From Catonia carolina (Eukaryota > Arthropoda > Insecta > Hemiptera > Achilidae): DNA of 64,000 bases. The stretch covers positions 5,618,883-5,682,882 of the forward strand of contig JAQMRL010000008.1 of assembly GCA_035578175.1 (NCBI GenBank), in the 5' to 3' direction. Of the stretch, positions 53,663 to 64,000 are shown one piece after another (positions within the stretch are counted from its first letter, which is position 1; every line of letters starts with the position of its first letter). Under the pieces are notes generated by a model. That model was not told where the DNA came from and did no database searches. It was given only the letters and a program-made list of their open reading frames with translations. Position numbers and translations under genes: made by a program.

Positions 53663-54048
53663 CAATTTTTTAAACATGTTGTACTGTGTGCTGAATTTAC
53701 TTTAGATAATATTAAACCACCAGTAAACACACAAAATTAGCAAGAATGATCTTACCGTTAAGTTAATAAGGCCTTTTCAGATCCCTGGATCCATCATCAG
53801 TCAACTCACAAACACTATAAAATTCTTTCACTGGCAATGCATTGCCTTGTCAATTCAAGTCATGACTCAAGACAGAGTCATGACTTGAATTGACAAGGCA
53901 ATGCATTGCCAGTGAAAGAATTTTATAGTGTTTGTGAGTTGACTGATGATGGATCCAGGGATCTGAAAAGGCCTTATTAACTTAACGGTAAGATCATTCT
54001 TGCTAATTTTGTGTGTTTACTGGTGGTTTAATATTATCTAAAGTAAAA

Positions 54049-54086
<38 letters not shown>

Positions 54087-54217
54087 TATATGAAGGAAAG
54101 TACTGTTTTCATGTCGATTTTAAAAAATCGAGTTTTATACTGGATCTACACGCTTTCAGACCCCCTGAACCCAAAAAACATGTTTATAGCAATTGGTCTG
54201 TGTGTGAGTGTGAGTGA

Positions 54218-54254
<37 letters not shown>

Positions 54255-54680
54255 TGCGTGCGTGTGTGTGTGCGCGTGCGGTGAACAGAATATCTCGAGA
54301 ACAGAACATCGTAAGAGCTTGAAACTTGAAACTTAAGTTAGACACCACTAGAGGACCCAACACGAACATTTTCATCAAATTCAGTCAACCAGAAGTAGTA
54401 GTTTATTTGTGTCATTTTTCACTTGTTCGTGATTGTCTTAAAAACGGCTCGTACGATTTTTTTAAAAATCGCCTCATTTACTACATTTTTTAGGCTCTAC
54501 AAGATAGGGTAGGCGCCATGTCTGCTGAAATTATTGAGGAGGCTGTTCTCTTGTAGAAAAAAAAACTTTTTTTAAGATTGCGGCCTTAATATGCATTTTA
54601 GCGCAAAAATGTATGTAATTAAAGTTGTAGAAAATTTAAAAACCTATTACTTTTATTTCAAAATTTTTTTTATAGAACCA
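53611..54680 (+). mobile_element. DINE/HINE-like repeat, copy 9 (split by a palindrome)
   Basis: ACTTTCTCTTCCGTATATGA begins the copy at about 53611. It is interrupted by (AT)n and the palindrome, then resumes at about 54093 with GAAGGAAAGTACTGTTTTCA, (GT)n (54198-54280) and AAGATAGGGTAGGCGCC. The 3' third is missing. Confidence 0.7.
53699..54045. repeat. Perfect ~170-bp-arm palindrome, Penelope-like sequence
   Basis: From TTTACTTTAGATAATATTAA to its complement, the two ~170-bp arms look identical base for base, with a loop of about six bases (AAGACA) at the centre (about 53871). (AT)n tracts flank it on both sides. The right arm read on the + strand contains ACTGATGATGGATCCAGGGA and TCTGAAAAGGCCTTATTAAC, similar to 3' regions of Penelope-like elements. 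No coding capacity. Confidence 0.85.
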
Positions 54681-55035
54681 GGGACCCCGGCATAGAAGTC
54701 AGTTGTGCTGACCAGCTATTCTTGTGGGCCAACCAGTGATCTTGTTAATCACTTAAATGTCAATTAACTGACAATAATGCACTACCATCAGGTATGACTC
54801 ATTGTAACGTATTGATGTGTAACAAAAACAAATTGGGTGTAAAATTGACCTATGTGGAACACGTACTTTGACTTCAAGTGTTCCGGATAAATTCTTTGTA
54901 AGTGTATTCCAAACAATTAGTTAACTCTACGCACTGTAGGTCCAAGTTATCGGTTCTGTTTTATTGTTTTTGATCATGTTATATTTAAATGTGTTTGTAA
55001 AAATAGTAATTTTTCTGTATGAATTTTATTTTCAG

Positions 55036-56697
55036 GGGAATGTTCAAGAGGAGTACGCACGTCTTGTTAAAGATATAAGAGATTTCTGTCATCGTAATGT
55101 CAACACAAAGAGTCCGGATTTGAAGAATGATGAATTGACTGTTCCAGGAACAGAAGAAGTTACTGAAGATAATTCGACTAAAACTAATTTCGCGTTCCGT
55201 AAAATCTCTCTTACCTGCGAAACTCTAATGCGTAATACCAATTTACCGCCGGTCGATACTTCGGGCTCTAATAATTTCTTATCGGAACCTCGGAAGAGTG
55301 GCGGTCGTTTGCGTAGCCCTGCTCCGTCGCCTATACCGTCTCCTGTCGCGAGTCCGTCTCCGACTCGGAGTCGTTTTCAAGTCAGTCGAGTTTCAGAAAG
55401 TGATTCTCCGACTACGCCACCCTCAACATCTCCATCTCCACCCACGATATTCTTCGGTTCGGGATCGAGTTCTCGATTCAGAGTTACAGTTGTCGATCAA
55501 ACGCCGGCGATCGTGACGTGTTCTTCGCCGACACCGGTAGTCGCGAGTAATAACGTGACGAAAGGTTTTAATACGGTTACTAATAGACAGCCTTCTCCGA
55601 TACCTTCGACGCCGTCAATTTTAAGCACAATTACATCTAGTTCAAATAACCCAGTAGAACATAACAAAGAACAAGTAGATTTAATTAAAACTAGATCGGA
55701 TACGATCGACAGCGATAAGGAATTACCCAAATCGAAATTACCGAAAGCGATGGACAGTCTAGATTATTCAGCGTTGCGATACATCACAAAGCAAACGGCT
55801 GTTTCTGAAAAACCGCCGATCACGTCGACGAGATCAAGAAAGATATCGTGGGTTCAACCGAGTGCAATGTTAGGTTTAGGTTCTTCATCGTCATCCTCCC
55901 AAGACGATACAACCAGTAAAATGACATCAGGTTTAGAAAAACTGTTAGGATTATTTCACAATCCGTTCTCGAGACAACCGAAACAAGAAGAAGAATTACC
56001 GCAACCGTCGCCACCTTTGCAACATCATCCGCAACCGATTGCGCCGCCGCAACAACTTTTCAGCGTACCTGAGCTCAGTGAGAAACCTCAGACCTGTGAT
56101 AATAACGAACTCAATAAAGACGATATTGTTAACGAAACTAATAATCCATTGTTACAATCTGATGAACGTTTTACGGATAACGATTTACGACAACAAAAAG
56201 ACGTTAATTTAAATCGCGATGATGATATTAGTATCATCGTTAAAGACACTGACGATATTACGCTTAACGATGATAATGAAACGCTTAATATTAATAGTAG
56301 TGATAACGGTTTGTTTACGCCAAGTAACGACGACGATAATCATCCGCAAATGGTACCCGATAATAAAGTTTTAGAAACGATTAACGAAGTGGAAACTGTC
56401 GACGACGATTGCGACGGCAATACTGATGATAATAATGAAAACGATCGTGAGATAAGTGAAAGTAATTCTGTTTTGACGACAGATTTTATTTTTAGTAATA
56501 TGAGTAACGTTGTTAGTAATAATAGTAATAGTGATAATAATATTACCGATATTAGTAAAAGAGAATGCGTCAGTGAAACGTGGCCGCAAGGTCGAGGATG
56601 TGTTACTAGAATCAATCAGTCCCTCGATTCGCAGAGTAGTAGCGCTCCGTGTTTAACTGCTCTCGTCTTGTTACAAGGGAATGTTTCTTCTGATTTG
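55036..56697 (+). CDS. PPP1R37: PPP1R37 large exon: disordered Ser/Pro/Asn-rich C-terminal region
   Basis: 1662 nt, 554 residues, phase 0 at both ends; acceptor GAATTTTATTTTCAG, donor GTGAGT. The first residues (GNVQEEYARLVKDIRDFCHR) continue the helix that follows the LRRs in vertebrates (ETQKALLAEIQNGCKRN). The rest is low-complexity: Pro/Ser-rich (SPAPSPIPSPVASPSPTRSR), then Asn/Asp-rich acidic stretches. Short motifs visible: RFQV (55372-55383) and RFRV (55474-55485), each with Ser just before the Arg and followed by S-R-V or T-V-V; and KISW (55840-55851), which fits the loose PP1-docking pattern [RK]-[VI]-x-[FW]. The vertebrate C-terminal region is also Pro/Ser-rich. The exon ends GNVSSDL. 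Confidence 0.9.
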
Positions 56698-56763
56698 GTG
56701 AGTTGTATTTAAATTTATTCTTATCTTGTTTCTCTTTTTTTAATTGTATTTACAATTGTTTAC

Positions 56764-57737
56764 ACCTTGAGGCTTATGCCCAAGACTGACTTGGGCAGCG
56801 CCACTTTCGGACACAGAGCTGAAGCCCGAAACACCGTTGGGTTTCCCTTGCTCAAATGATGTAGCTAGGTTTACATATTGTGTGGTAAACAAAATTAAGC
56901 AGAATCCAGTTTCTTATGTGAATAATATTTTTAACCCTATTAATACAGGAGCTGACTGTAGTTGGTCTGGTGGGGGCACGCCTCAGACCACACAGACCGT
57001 GCCCATAGAACTACAGTTTAGCTACCCCCTATCATTGCCTGCTTTTGAGGTTATGGGTGCTGGCTGTAGCACCTCCGTGTGCTATTCGTAGTACATCCAT
57101 GTGTGGTAGAGCCACGTGCAAAGCATTAGCTGCGTAACGAGCGTGACTGCTACTCGTCCAACGTTTAGACGAGTACTGAGGGGAGTGGGGCGCCCTGCAG
57201 ACGTGACCGCACCCACTCATTTGGGTTGTGGGTTCCTAGGTAGCGCTCCAAAGCCACTAGGCTGCTTAAATTCCTTTGGAATGGGCGTAGCTGGCCGAGA
57301 GGTGTACAGATAAATACGGGTGTAGTCGGTCTGGTGGGGGCATGCCCCAGACCACACAGAGCGTGCCCATAAAACTGCTGGTTTAGCTACCCTATATTCG
57401 CCTGCTTTTGAGGTTAATGGGCGCTGGCCGTAGCGCTTCCATGTGCTACTTGTAGTGCATGGTTGTGTGTAGTACTTCCATGTGTGGTAGAGCCACGTGC
57501 AAAGCACTTTAGCGGCGTAACAAGTTCGACAGCGACTCGTCCAATGTTTACCCGAGTACTGAGAGGAAGCGCCCTGCGGCTCACGTCCGCACCCACTTAT
57601 TTGGGTTTGGCCTCTCAGGGGTTGTGGGTTCACCTGCTAGGTAGCTTTCTGCGGCCACTAAGCTGATTAAAGTCTGTGGACTGGATGTAGTCGGTCAAGG
57701 ATTGAAAGTAAAATACACATGTAGTCGGTTTGGTAGT
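56764..57737. repeat. GC-rich tandem repeat, units of about 364-399 bp
   Basis: TGTAGTYGGTCTGGTGGGGG begins units at 56957 and 57321, and a third begins at 57720 but stops after about 15 bp. Shared blocks include CAGACCACACAGA, CCTGCTTTTGAGGTTA and GGTAGAGCCACGTGCAAAGC. It is clearly GC-richer than its surroundings. Frames of 60-138 codons arise on both strands without family resemblance. It lies in the last PPP1R37 intron. Confidence 0.75.
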
Positions 57738-58380
57738 CTTTAAGGCGGTATAGCTTATGTATTTATAAAGCCTGCTTTATATATTTATAAATAAAATTAC
57801 TCGTCTTGGAATGCTCTTTCATTTGATATATTTATAATACTATGCATTTAGTGTACTTATAACAGAACTATGAAAAGAGCAAAGTGGCCAACCTCTGTTT
57901 GATGGCTTCGACTATGTTCCAGACAGAGAACTTTTTAAGTATTTCATATTTTGAGTTGGTACAACTGCAGTGCTATATCTTTCTCTCTTTTCTATGAAAT
58001 AAAGCAAGATCATCCCTTTAAATTTAATCGTTAGCCCGTAGTATCCGGATTTTGAAATGGAAGATATTTCTTTCTTTGCCTGTTTTATCCTTGGGCCTTC
58101 AATTTGTAATGTTTCACTATTTACAATTTTCTCAAAAACAGTGCTACAAATTTTTTTTTTAAATCGCCTCATTTACTACATGTTTATGTTCTTTGTTAAT
58201 AATGTTAGGTTGTATTGTTCATTATTTGTATTGACAAGAGAAAATTGTGTGAATGTTTCACACCCAATTTTTTTCATTTAAATCTTCTCACATCCATTCT
58301 TCTTATATTTAATAATATTTTATTTTTATTATTGCAATTTATTTTAAAAATTTAATTGCATTAATTTTTTTGTCTGCTTT
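57738..58380. other. Last-intron sequence with a DINE-like 3' fragment
   Basis: 57725-57765 (GGTAGTCTTTAAGGCGGTAT) is repeated inverted at 53212-53248. At about 58115-58273 is an internally deleted DINE-like copy: TTTTCTCAAAAACAGTGCTA, GACAAGAGAAAATTGTGTGA and TTTCACACCCAATTTTTTT. Confidence 0.5.
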
Positions 58381-58387
58381 TTTCCAG

Positions 58388-58396
58388 TTGAATTGA
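58388..58396 (+). CDS. PPP1R37: Probable last coding piece of PPP1R37 (two codons plus stop)
   Basis: A strong acceptor (TCTGCTTTTTTCCAG, ending 58387) is followed in phase 0 by TTG AAT TGA, so the protein would end ...SSDLLN. The terminal exon would continue as 3' UTR through (ATT)n to a polyadenylation signal AATAAA at about 58500-58505. The alternative is read-through of the previous donor, giving VSCI then a stop at 56710-56712. Confidence 0.55.
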   Translation: MN

Positions 58397-58453
58397 ATAC
58401 GAGAATGAACGACTGACATAATTTTGAAAAGAATAATATTTTAATATTTGAAA

Positions 58454-58493
<40 letters not shown>

Positions 58494-58499
58494 ATTATT

Positions 58500-58505
58500 A
58501 ATAAA
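58500..58505 (+). terminator. Possible PPP1R37 polyadenylation signal
   Basis: AATAAA about 105 bp after the proposed stop codon, inside AT-rich sequence, so the signal could be fortuitous. Confidence 0.35.
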
Positions 58506-58519
58506 ATAACATTATAAAT

Positions 58520-60200
58520 ATTGTAAATACTTATTAATTATTACTTCATTATGACGTGGGGTCCATCTAAATAGATCAGTAGTATAGAAATGTGGCTGTA
58601 TGCCAAATTTTATTGAATTTTTCACCTTCGTAATTTCTGAATAAAAATTTCATAAATTCTCTAAATAATATGTTTTTGAACATATTTTTAACATCAAATT
58701 AAATTTTTTTTAAGCTTTTCGTCGATTTATTTTGTGTAATAGTTTCACTCTATTTTATTTTAATGGCTATAAATCTTTTTTTAATAAGTGAAATAAGTGA
58801 AACGGTCAAAGGGTTAACCCTTTGACCGACTAACTTTTTGGTGATAATTTTTTTTTTATGTTAAAAAAACACTCAAAATTATAGAAAAGTAATTTTAAAA
58901 TATTTTTCCTTTTGTTCGACGATTTTATTGAAATTTAATTTATTTTAATTTCCAAATTTTGTATATCTAAATTTAAATTTCAAAATCTTCGTCATCATTA
59001 ATTAATAATAACGCTTCAATTATTTTGTCTGCAAGGTTTGCAATATTTTATCTTAAGCTCATATTTTAAACAATAAAATGCATGTGACACAGATAGTTTC
59101 TTAACTAAAAAAAATCATACGGACTAAAAAAATCAAAAAAAAAATCATACAAACTAAAAAAAAGTCATACAGACTAAAAAAAAAGTCATACGGACTAAAA
59201 AAATTTTTAAAAAAATCATACGGACTGAATAGATATACGTCTGTACTGAAGTGCTATCGAGATCTATCGGAGAGTCTCGCAATTATTAAAAATAACTGAA
59301 ATTAAATTAAAAATACACAGCGAGCAGTTATTGTCAAAGAGAGTCTAGGGTTGGGAGTGACAAGTCCAGCTCGTCAAAGTTGCCATTGTGTTTTTAAATG
59401 GCGGTGAGTCTGACTCGTCATAATCAGTCAGTGGGTGAATTAGTGTAAAAAAATTGAAAAATCATGTAATATATTGTACTTTTATTTTTAATTATTTTCA
59501 ACAAAATTATATCTTATTGATATTTTTAATTTTTGAGAACTTTGAACAAAATTTTTACGAATTTTTAATTTTATACCATTTATTTAATTCCTAGTTTTAA
59601 TTAAATGTATCATAATTGTAAATTTAAGGTAATTTCCAATAAATTATGTTACCATTTCAGTTACGTTTAAGAGAAATCAATTAAAAAGTTATAAAATTTT
59701 TTAAATGTAATCATTAAAATATAGTTTCGTTAATTATTTAATTAAAGATAATTTTAACTTATATAATTATATTTAAAAAAAAAAATTGTGAATTTATAAA
59801 AGAATTTTTTGATAATTTTTCGAAAGTAAGGTTTTATTTTTTGATGTAAAAAAATTATTAAATAATAATTATTAAAAATAATTTTTTTTAAGTTGTGTTC
59901 AGTGAAATTATTACATATTTTAAATTGAACTAAAATTTTATATATTTTTTTTGTGAGTATATCAACTCGTATAATAATCTGCATAATATTTAAAAAAAAA
60001 AATTTATGTATAAAATAAAAATTTCTACACTTTTCTGAACTTGGTTTTGAATTTAGGTACTATTTTAAAATATCGAAAATTAGAAAATTTAATTTAAAAT
60101 AAATACACAATGAAATATCAATTAAATTTGTCGCAGAATGTCCAATTTTACATACTACTTACATTGATAATGTCTTATATATACATAATATATTTACTTT
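58520..60200. other. AT-rich intergenic sequence
   Basis: No gene recognised. It holds a perfect 26-bp palindrome (58803-58828) centred on TTAA and an imperfect ~25-bp tandem repeat (about 59106-59228) built around CATACGGACTAAAAAAA. Confidence 0.55.
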
Positions 60201-60214
60201 AATCATTACTGTTA

Positions 60215-60770
60215 ATTATTGTTATTATTATTATTATTATTATTGTCACCGGTTAACGATATTAAGCGGCGAGGGTAAACCTTAAATGTTTAGGGTTTTA
60301 AAAATGTCCATTTAAGTGGTGGTCATCTATGCGGGAAGATTCAGTCGTAGTTGACATGACAGTCGAAGAGGTGGGCGACATGGTTTCTCTTGTCCAGCAG
60401 AAACGTCGTCATCTTTCCTCGCAGTAGTGTGTCAATGACTGCTTTGTCGGGATGAGTTGGGTGCAACACTCAATTGAGGGACTGCTGTAGGCATCGTTAG
60501 CTTATTGTCACCAATTAACGATATTAAGCTGCGTCGGGAAACCTTAAATATTTAGGGCTCTAAAAATTGCCATTTAAGTGGTGGTCGTCTATGCGGGAAG
60601 ATTCAGTCGTAGTTGACATGACAGTCAAAGAGGTGGGCGGCATAGTTTCTCGTCCAGCGGAAACATCGTCATCTTTCCTCGCAGTAGTGTGTCAATGACT
60701 ACTTTGTCAGGATGAGTTGGGCGCAACACCCAGTTGAGGGACTGCTGTTGGCATCGTTAGCAGCAGACGG
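60215..60770 (-). repeat. 262-bp duplication next to (TTA)n, possible LINE 3' end
   Basis: GTCACCGGTTAACGATATTA at 60245 recurs as GTCACCAATTAACGATATTA at 60507, and about 255 bp of each unit match closely (AGATTCAGTCGTAGTTGACA is in both). A (TTA)n run lies immediately left (60219-60243), as expected for the complement of an I-type LINE tail. A 5'-truncated LINE 3' UTR on the minus strand is therefore plausible but unproven. Confidence 0.5.
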
Positions 60771-61119
60771 TTCTGGGTCGGCAAGCAGAAGCAGTATATT
60801 CTCTGGCAGGGTCATCGATGGGTTTTTGTCAAAGTCCGGGAGTCGTGTACCGATAGTGGATGTTTGGTCAAAGCTGTAGAATGGAATGGAGTAATGATCG
60901 GTCTCAGTGGAGCGCTCTTAAGGCTGTCCTAGACGATTTAACTTTTTGTTTAATTGACGCAACCAATGTAGATTAAAGTTGAAATTGAAAATTGAAAGAA
61001 ACCGCCCGTTCATCATGATGAATGTCAATTATGTCCCTACATGTACTATTTATTGTCGAAAGTGATTTTGATCCGTGCCAGTGGTACTGTGCCATGATTT
61101 GCAATATTGTTTTTATTTT

Positions 61120-61370
61120 ATATTTACAAAATGTCCGTAGACCCATTAGTCTTTGCTGGTGTTTGTCCCATGTATTTGGTGATACGTCGTAGACCAAATC
61201 AGTACGTAATTATCACCAGCTGCATTCCCATTCTTCTTTTTAAAACCTTTTCAAGTTCTTTGGTGAAATACGATCGGTTTTTTATTTTGTTTTTAACACT
61301 CTTAACATCTAAGCCGAGCTTTCTACCTAGCTCGTCCAAATCATCAAATCGTTTTTACATCTTGCTATTA
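61120..61370 (-). pseudogene. Possible MADF-domain relic
   Basis: The minus strand reads KRFDDLDELGRKLGLDVKSV then KNKIKNRSYFTKELEKVLKR, and after a stop TYWFGLRRITKYMGQT-like sequence. The order resembles the C-terminal half of an MADF domain (helix, V-K-x-K-x-K-N-x-R, then a W-F-x motif) as found in Harbinger-type elements. It is broken and has no recognised partner. Confidence 0.35.
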
Positions 61371-61774
61371 AATGAAAACAGTAATATTTTTTAAATGTTT
61401 ATAAATCTTGCAAAAATAAATAATAAAAAATTCAATTTTATTTGGAAAGCATTTACTATTTTAAATGTAGAAAAATAACATGCCAAATAAAAATTAATAT
61501 AACCAGATTTAATTTTTATTATTAGAAAAACAATCTATAGTAAATTATTTTACATAATTTTTATGAAATTAAAAAACTAAAGTATAGACTAGATTTTATT
61601 TGAATATTTCTTCAGCTGGGAATTCAACAACAATTCATACCGTTTATAATCTTGTATGAAAGCAATTATTGATTCTTTACTTTCATTCTTTACTTTCGGT
61701 CCTTATAAAAATTTAAAAATTATATATAAAAATAATATATAATACAAATTAATTGAAAATTACATGTAGGTAAG

Positions 61775-62165
61775 TTGCTCATAACAGACAGGTGGAGTGT
61801 CAAGTTATTTACACTCATTCTGTTCGTTGCAGGGCTAAAGTAAATAGTTCTGTTTCTTATCACATGATTAGCCAATTAAATGACTGAATCATTTAAGAAC
61901 AGAAGAGGTAGAGGTGTAAAAGACGCTATTCAGAGTTATCTCCTCTGAAAGTAATGAATTTCATCATACAGCCAGACCCTGTGGTGAATGAAGTGAAGGT
62001 GTCATTTGCAGAGTGGAAAATATGTGCTTTTCAGAGGGCCTGGCATGCTGATAAGCGTACTTTTTCACTCAGTGAGGAAGGCAATTGTAAACCACCTCAC
62101 TCCTCGCTTTACTTAGTAAAACCTACAGTTTCAAACCAGTCTTTCGGCTGATTACCTAAACAACA
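61775..62165 (-). repeat. SINE-like repeat family B with 13-bp target duplication
   Basis: Inverted full-length copy flanked by ACATGTAGGTAAG on both sides (61762-61774 and 62166-62178), the best evidence that family B moves by retroposition. It has no poly-A tail. It defines the family limits as about 391 bp. Confidence 0.85.
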
Positions 62166-62390
62166 ACATGTAGGTAAGAACAAACAACAGCTACCAGTTT
62201 CACAAGTAGGCACAGTTCACAAGTTTTAATGAAAAGGAATGAAAAAGCGCATGAGATTCCCTACTTGAGTGGGAAGATGTACGTTAAAAAATACTGCGAT
62301 AAAAGGAATGCGTCATTGGAAGTTGAACGAGTGTAGCTGTGTGCAGTACGCGAAAGAGGAAAATTGAACGTAAAATTTAATTGTCTAGGA

Positions 62391-62620
62391 CAGCGGTTCT
62401 CAAACTGGGGCGCGACCCCCAAAGCAATCTTGAGCAAAAGATAAATAGGGGGTGCGAGAAAGTTAGAAAAATAAAAAATTGTATTAATAACACAGAAAAA
62501 ATGATAAAAACTTATTCATTTGCTTTGTAGGTTTTAATTTCTAACTCTTAACATGAGGGGGGCGCGAGCCTAGAATAGATTAAGGTGGGGGTCTTGGCCT
62601 AAAAAGTTTGAGAACCCCTA
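62391..62620. mobile_element. hAT-type MITE with 8-bp target duplication
   Basis: 230 bp flanked by GTCTAGGA (62383-62390 and 62621-62628). The ends CAGCGGTTCTCAAACTGGGG and inverted TAGGGGTTCTCAAACTTTTT are classic hAT termini. Two GGGGCGCGA / GGGGGCGCGAG motifs lie inside. Non-coding. Confidence 0.88.
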
Positions 62621-62639
62621 GTCTAGGACAGCCCCAGAA

Positions 62640-64000
62640 GAGCTGTTACTAGCACTCGTGCTGACAAAGGGGTCTGCCGGCACTATCAGAAGTATTGTCG
62701 GCCTGGAGCACAGTACATAATCAAAGGGGATGATGGTGACATTATTAATATTATTACTGTTATTGTTATACAGAACACAAATTTACATTTTTTTGTTTTT
62801 ATTTATTTATAAGTTTTATTATTATTGTATTATTATATTATGACGTCAATTTCTAGGTAACTTAATTTATAGATACATACATACATACTTTTTTTTTAAA
62901 TAACATAATCCAATTAATTATTGTGATTTTAATTTTTTTTAAATATTATACCTGAAACAATATATATTTAATATTATTGATACATAATTATGATGTTAAT
63001 TTTAATAAATATTTAACATACATTTATTAAACAGAAAATCACAGGGGATGAATTTGGACTGTAGGAAGGATGTTCAAGGGTTTCCCATTGTATTTTGACC
63101 AATTTGTTCGATGTCAAAGTCCCTGTGTGAGGCTTGGCAATGTCGTGAAGAAGTTAATTATATCTCTGATTGGGATACTCCGTTTTTTGATTTTGTTGAA
63201 CGGTGTCACTGAATCCAACAACTGGCTGTAGTAAGTGGAATTTACTGTGTGTTGATTTTGTTGGAAGTCAATGAGTAAATTTTCCCTTCCGTCTCAATAA
63301 CACTGTCGTGAGCACTTTTATGATAGAAAGATGCGTTTTCGCATCTATGAGACTTGATCTTGAGATTCCATCTTGATTTTGATTTATACATGTTCACATC
63401 CAACATTAATCCTTAACCCGACGAGAACGGAGATTTTTAACAATAATTGTTCAAGTGGATAATTTCCTATGATTTTTCCTGTCATCTTAGTCAATTCCTA
63501 CCTCGTTGCTACTTACAATTCGTAATCGCTTTAGTCCTGCACGCGAACTACCTTAACCCTTACTAACCTAAATGACCAATATCACTCATTCGTCATCATC
63601 TTTCTTTAAACCCAATTATCTCTGCAACTATTCATTATTTTCTAACAGGATTAGTTTTATTAGATAGAGACTTTTTTCTTCTTTCAATTGATGTAGCTTG
63701 CATATTTGTACGATGAAAATTGACGACGTGGTGTTATGCAAAAAAAAGATATTTGTTTTGAACAGCCAGTACTAAAATTTGAACGTTTTTATCCGTAACT
63801 TTTCAACAAAAAAACGTATTTGTTTGGGAATGACATTATCAGTTAGCTTGAAATGTAACAATCGAAATCAATAAATTAAAAGTGCCGGCGACAAATTTTA
63901 TGACCCTAAAATCGAACAAAGAAGGTTAGTTCCGCTTCTAATACACAGCGGTCGTATTACATTCCTTTCCCATGATGTCACACACATATTCATATAGTTA
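62640..64000. other. Intergenic sequence, nothing recognised
   Basis: No open frame with family resemblance, RNA gene or known repeat of this window was seen. Confidence 0.4.

Noticed and set aside
54964..55035. ATG-initiated N-terminus for the 582-codon frame
   Set aside because: This stretch is hydrophobic intron sequence ending in a good acceptor; the conserved peptide starts at 55036 in phase with the previous exon.
56837..57666. Protein-coding gene in the GC-rich island
   Set aside because: Short frames on both strands coincide with tandem units, with no family resemblance and no conserved frame between units.

Overview
The window looks like a piece of an AT-rich, intron-rich and heavily transposon-loaded arthropod chromosome, most likely an insect. 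The evidence is one conserved animal gene split by very long introns, tRNA-headed SINEs, many Tc1/mariner-superfamily relics, an I-group LINE, Penelope remnants and DINE-like non-autonomous Helentron candidates. A hemipteran is plausible from this repeat mix, but that is a guess. No bacterial, viral or organellar genes were recognised.

The only clear host gene is the + strand orthologue of PPP1R37 (LRRC68), a leucine-rich-repeat regulatory subunit of protein phosphatase 1. Nine exons are supported: 4646-4792, 35155-35274, 39633-39783, 43424-43553, 46058-46205, 50496-50684, 53404-53526, 55036-56697 and a short last coding piece at 58388-58396. Joined, they give 2679 nt (893 codons including the stop) with all splice phases agreeing. 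The N-terminal exons lie upstream of position 1. Intron 4793-35154 is about 30 kb and carries most of the transposons.

Layout. 1-4645: foldback element built of 207-bp tandem units (570-2617), a SINE-like repeat and a DINE-like copy. 4.8-9.7 kb: decayed 60-bp tandem repeat split by a foldback MITE, an inverted-duplicate mariner and SINEs. 9.67-16.28 kb: a rosa-like mariner remnant split by an apparently intact 5.6-kb I-group LINE with both ORFs open and a perfect 14-bp target duplication. 16.4-35 kb: SINEs, mariner relics, non-LTR RT fragments, a Harbinger-like MITE. 35.3-39 kb: a 1.27-kb palindromic TTAA element and a Penelope relic with a GIY-YIG domain. 39.6-58.4 kb: the remaining PPP1R37 exons among DINE-like copies, two more ~0.95-kb deleted rosa-like elements, a second inverted-duplicate mariner, a nearly intact DD41D mariner and a perfect ~350-bp palindrome. 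58.5-64 kb: AT-rich intergenic sequence with a hAT MITE, a SINE-like copy and small tandem repeats.

The most unusual feature is in PPP1R37 exon 46058-46205. The exon's 3' end together with its splice donor and the start of the next intron has been amplified as ten nearly identical 72-bp units. Each unit has a donor, an acceptor-like site and an 18-nt phase-neutral exon, and the array is open in the PPP1R37 frame. Also notable are three mariner copies in which both ends are the element's 3' end, DINE-like copies ending directly at PPP1R37 splice acceptors, and several long palindromes.
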